Positions 62,245 through 64,000 of a stretch of DNA of 64,000 bases are shown here, piece by piece. The notes under the pieces were generated by a model. It was given only the letters and a program-made list of their open reading frames with translations, searched no databases and was not told the origin of the DNA. This DNA is from Antedon mediterranea (lineage: Eukaryota > Echinodermata > Crinoidea > Comatulida > Antedonidae), in NCBI RefSeq assembly GCF_964355755.1, contig NC_092670.1, positions 29,377,795 to 29,441,794 on the forward strand. The letters run 5' to 3'. How positions within the stretch are numbered: the stretch's first letter is position 1; every line of letters begins with the position of its first letter. The position numbers and the translations under genes were made by a program.

Positions 62245-62735
62245 TGCAAATAATCTTTAAAATTAATGTGTACAGAGAAATCAGATGAGTGTTCTGTTAT
62301 GGCCTAAATAGAGCCTCATGGAAGTCATGTGTAACTTGCAGTTAGAAAACAAACATATTGTGATTGGTCCATACGAAAAAGATAGTATATAAAAAACAAT
62401 TCCTCTCTAAAATGGTGAGTAAAGAACATAGTGAGCAGACAGCAAATCAACCCTCAATAAGAACTGCCAGTGAGTAAAGAAAAAATTAATTAATCAAACC
62501 CAAAACCCTCAGAGATACTTTCCACATAATCAATACGGTAAACCATCCAGAATCACACAAGTCAATGTAATTAATAAGTCGATTATCCCAAAATTAACTT
62601 TTCTGACTAATAAATTTGACACATCATGTATTTTTACATCTCCCAGCCAGATTGATGCCTGTTATTCTCTACGCTGGGCGGATCTAGACATTTTCATTTT
62701 TAGAGGGTGAGGGAGGACCTAAAAAAAGGGCACCT

Positions 62736-62941
62736 AAACCAAGGCAATCTAAGATCAAAGGATTTATCTGTGGCTGCTACACATCAGTTCCATGCTCCTT
62801 GTCGTGGAGAATATGTACAGTACATAGTACAGTAAGTCTGTTGGTATTTGTCGCAGCCAGACATAAGATCAAAAGACTATTACAAATTCCTATCTTGGCA
62901 AGGTAAGATCAGAGCCCTGTTGTTAGATTGCCTTGGTTAAA
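62736..62941. mobile_element. MITE with AACCAAGGCAATCTAA termini
   Basis: Left AAACCAAGGCAATCTAAGA and right (complement) TTAACCAAGGCAATCTAACA are inverted repeats about 205 bp apart, each with AAGATCA further in. Non-coding. Confidence 0.7.
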
Positions 62942-63464
62942 CAAAGGACCCAAATTCTATTTTTGTCAGTGAAAAGAGTGCTATCATAATAGAACACAAA
63001 GTTTATTGCATTCACGCCACTGAGCTGAATAACACAATGCTATCTCCGCCAAAATCTAACAGCCTCAGCAGATTTTCCCACTAGGCGAATCTAATTTTTT
63101 CGCAGAGAAAAATCGGGCTATTGCTTCTACTACAAAAGAGCCAATAACTGTGATATATTGATCATGTTCATAGCGCCATGTGTGGCTACTGAGCTTTTTG
63201 ATTTGCATGAGTGCACATGAATGCGTAATTTTCTGAGCTCCGATTGGTTGGACAATTTTTCACTTCACAAAAGTAGAAAAACAATGCCCAAAAGTCATTC
63301 ATCATATTAACACATCATCTTTTCATATTTACCCTTCAAATAATGAGTACGACTGGTAAAGAGCGCTATAATATTAATAAGTATAAATTTTTTTATTATT
63401 ATCATTTAAAATCCATCTAATTTTTGTTCTTTGAGCACCATAATACCCAAATTTATCCGGAACA

Positions 63465-63510
63465 TTTATCCTGACCAGGAGCCCTGGATGGCCCCCTGTC
63501 CCCCAGCCAA
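63465..63510. repeat. Fragment related to the hAT5-like element
   Basis: AGGAGCCCTGGATGGCCCCCTGTCCCCCAGCC resembles the GGGGGCCCTTGGCGGCCCCC and GGCCCCCAGCC region at 21650-21685. Partial copy without visible ends. Confidence 0.5.
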
Positions 63511-63784
63511 TATTACATTATTATAAGGGTCTCTGTTTGCGAGATTCTTGAAAACAGGAACCCCAACAAAAAACTACTCAATATAAATTGTTAACCTAGG
63601 CTACTAACAAATCTTTTTCATACACACTCCTGAACTGAAAAAACACAAATAAATTAAAACATTATAGAAGAATTTATGTTTAAAAATGCATATTCTGCAA
63701 TACAGTACAGTATTAACAAAACGCCGTGGCTAAAGATACGGTACCGTATTCTAACTTCTGTTTACTAAAGGTACGGTAAAATTG

Positions 63785-63835
63785 CATTACGTCATAACCA
63801 GCCAATGGGGTGCTGGTACGTGTGTGACGTCATCG
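63785..63835. promoter_or_regulatory. CRE/CCAAT cluster, possible promoter
   Basis: Within 50 bases lie TTACGTCAT (63788), GCCAATGGGG (63801) and a perfect palindromic cAMP-response element TGACGTCA (63825-63832). Such clusters mark housekeeping-type promoters. It lies 1.6 kb upstream of the MED24 ATG and could serve MED24 (through a non-coding first exon) or a gene beyond the window. Confidence 0.3.
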
Positions 63836-64000
63836 CATAAGGACTTTGGATTTTTTTCCATATCGCGAAAACAGTGATCAACCGCATTTTCTTTATGCTT
63901 CATTTATCGCCGTCGTGTGTGACAAAAACTAAATGTAGCCTACGTCTGTTATTATTATTGAAAAAAACATGTTGATTTTAATTCTAGAATACAGAAAGCC

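Larger units (their letters stand above)
62245..64000. other. 5' flank of MED24
   Basis: Upstream (higher coordinates) of the MED24 start codon. No coding exon is seen. It contains a MITE (62736-62941), a hAT5-like fragment (about 63465-63510) and a possible promoter cluster near 63785-63835. A CCAAT box on the minus strand (ATTGG at 63243) is another candidate. The transcription start could not be located. Confidence 0.4.

Overview
The window looks like animal nuclear DNA: AT-rich, intron-rich, and packed with transposable elements. The mix of Penelope-like, Ty3/Gypsy and CR1/L2-like elements, tRNA-headed SINEs and many short inverted-repeat elements suggests a marine invertebrate. The very frequent TAGGCCT words suggest an echinoderm, but that is only an inference. 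No bacterial, viral-genome or CRISPR feature is seen.

One host gene dominates. MED24, a Mediator tail-module subunit, runs on the minus strand from 62244 (start codon) to 12103 (stop codon). I could thread 20 coding exons with GT-AG junctions and consistent phases, giving about 989 codons, the length I recall for the human protein. The exons total under 3 kb, so about 47 kb is intron, nearly all of it filled by mobile elements. Left of MED24 lie an intact intronless, atypical rhodopsin-family GPCR (6071-6994, plus), a frameshifted relic of a second copy (about 521-706), and a 5'-truncated RTE-type retrotransposon.

The introns hold an ordered nest. Intron 11 (27831-52108) contains a damaged Ty3/Gypsy element with LTRs at 27997-28277 and 50866-51156. 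After integrase this element has an extra ORF with a zinc-finger-like motif and a TatD-hydrolase-like domain. Into that ORF went a giant foldback element (35101-49373) whose arms were about 1.96 kb. Its right arm was then split by a young, internally deleted Gypsy element (38158-41089, TSD ATAAC), a LINE with an intact 1029-residue ORF2 (41838-46586) and a second, 5'-truncated LINE (46610-48830). A related foldback element (53250-55411) fills most of intron 9.

Other introns hold near-complete non-autonomous DNA elements: TTAA-flanked 14736-16328, TTAT-flanked 16840-18378, and a hAT5-like element at 19719-21735 whose GTAAT duplication is proved by an empty-site paralogue at 22404-22820. Intron 12 has two Penelope-like fragments in opposite orientation, each with a hammerhead-ribozyme-like core. 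Three 27-55 bp elements that are almost only terminal inverted repeats (CAGGGAAGAG...) lie at 1988, 37216 and 57948, each with its own target duplication.

The most novel candidates are the TatD-like ORF inside a Gypsy element, the foldback family that carries several perfect nuclear-receptor DR1 motifs into MED24 introns, and the minimal TIR-only elements. All were read by eye; no alignment or database search was run.
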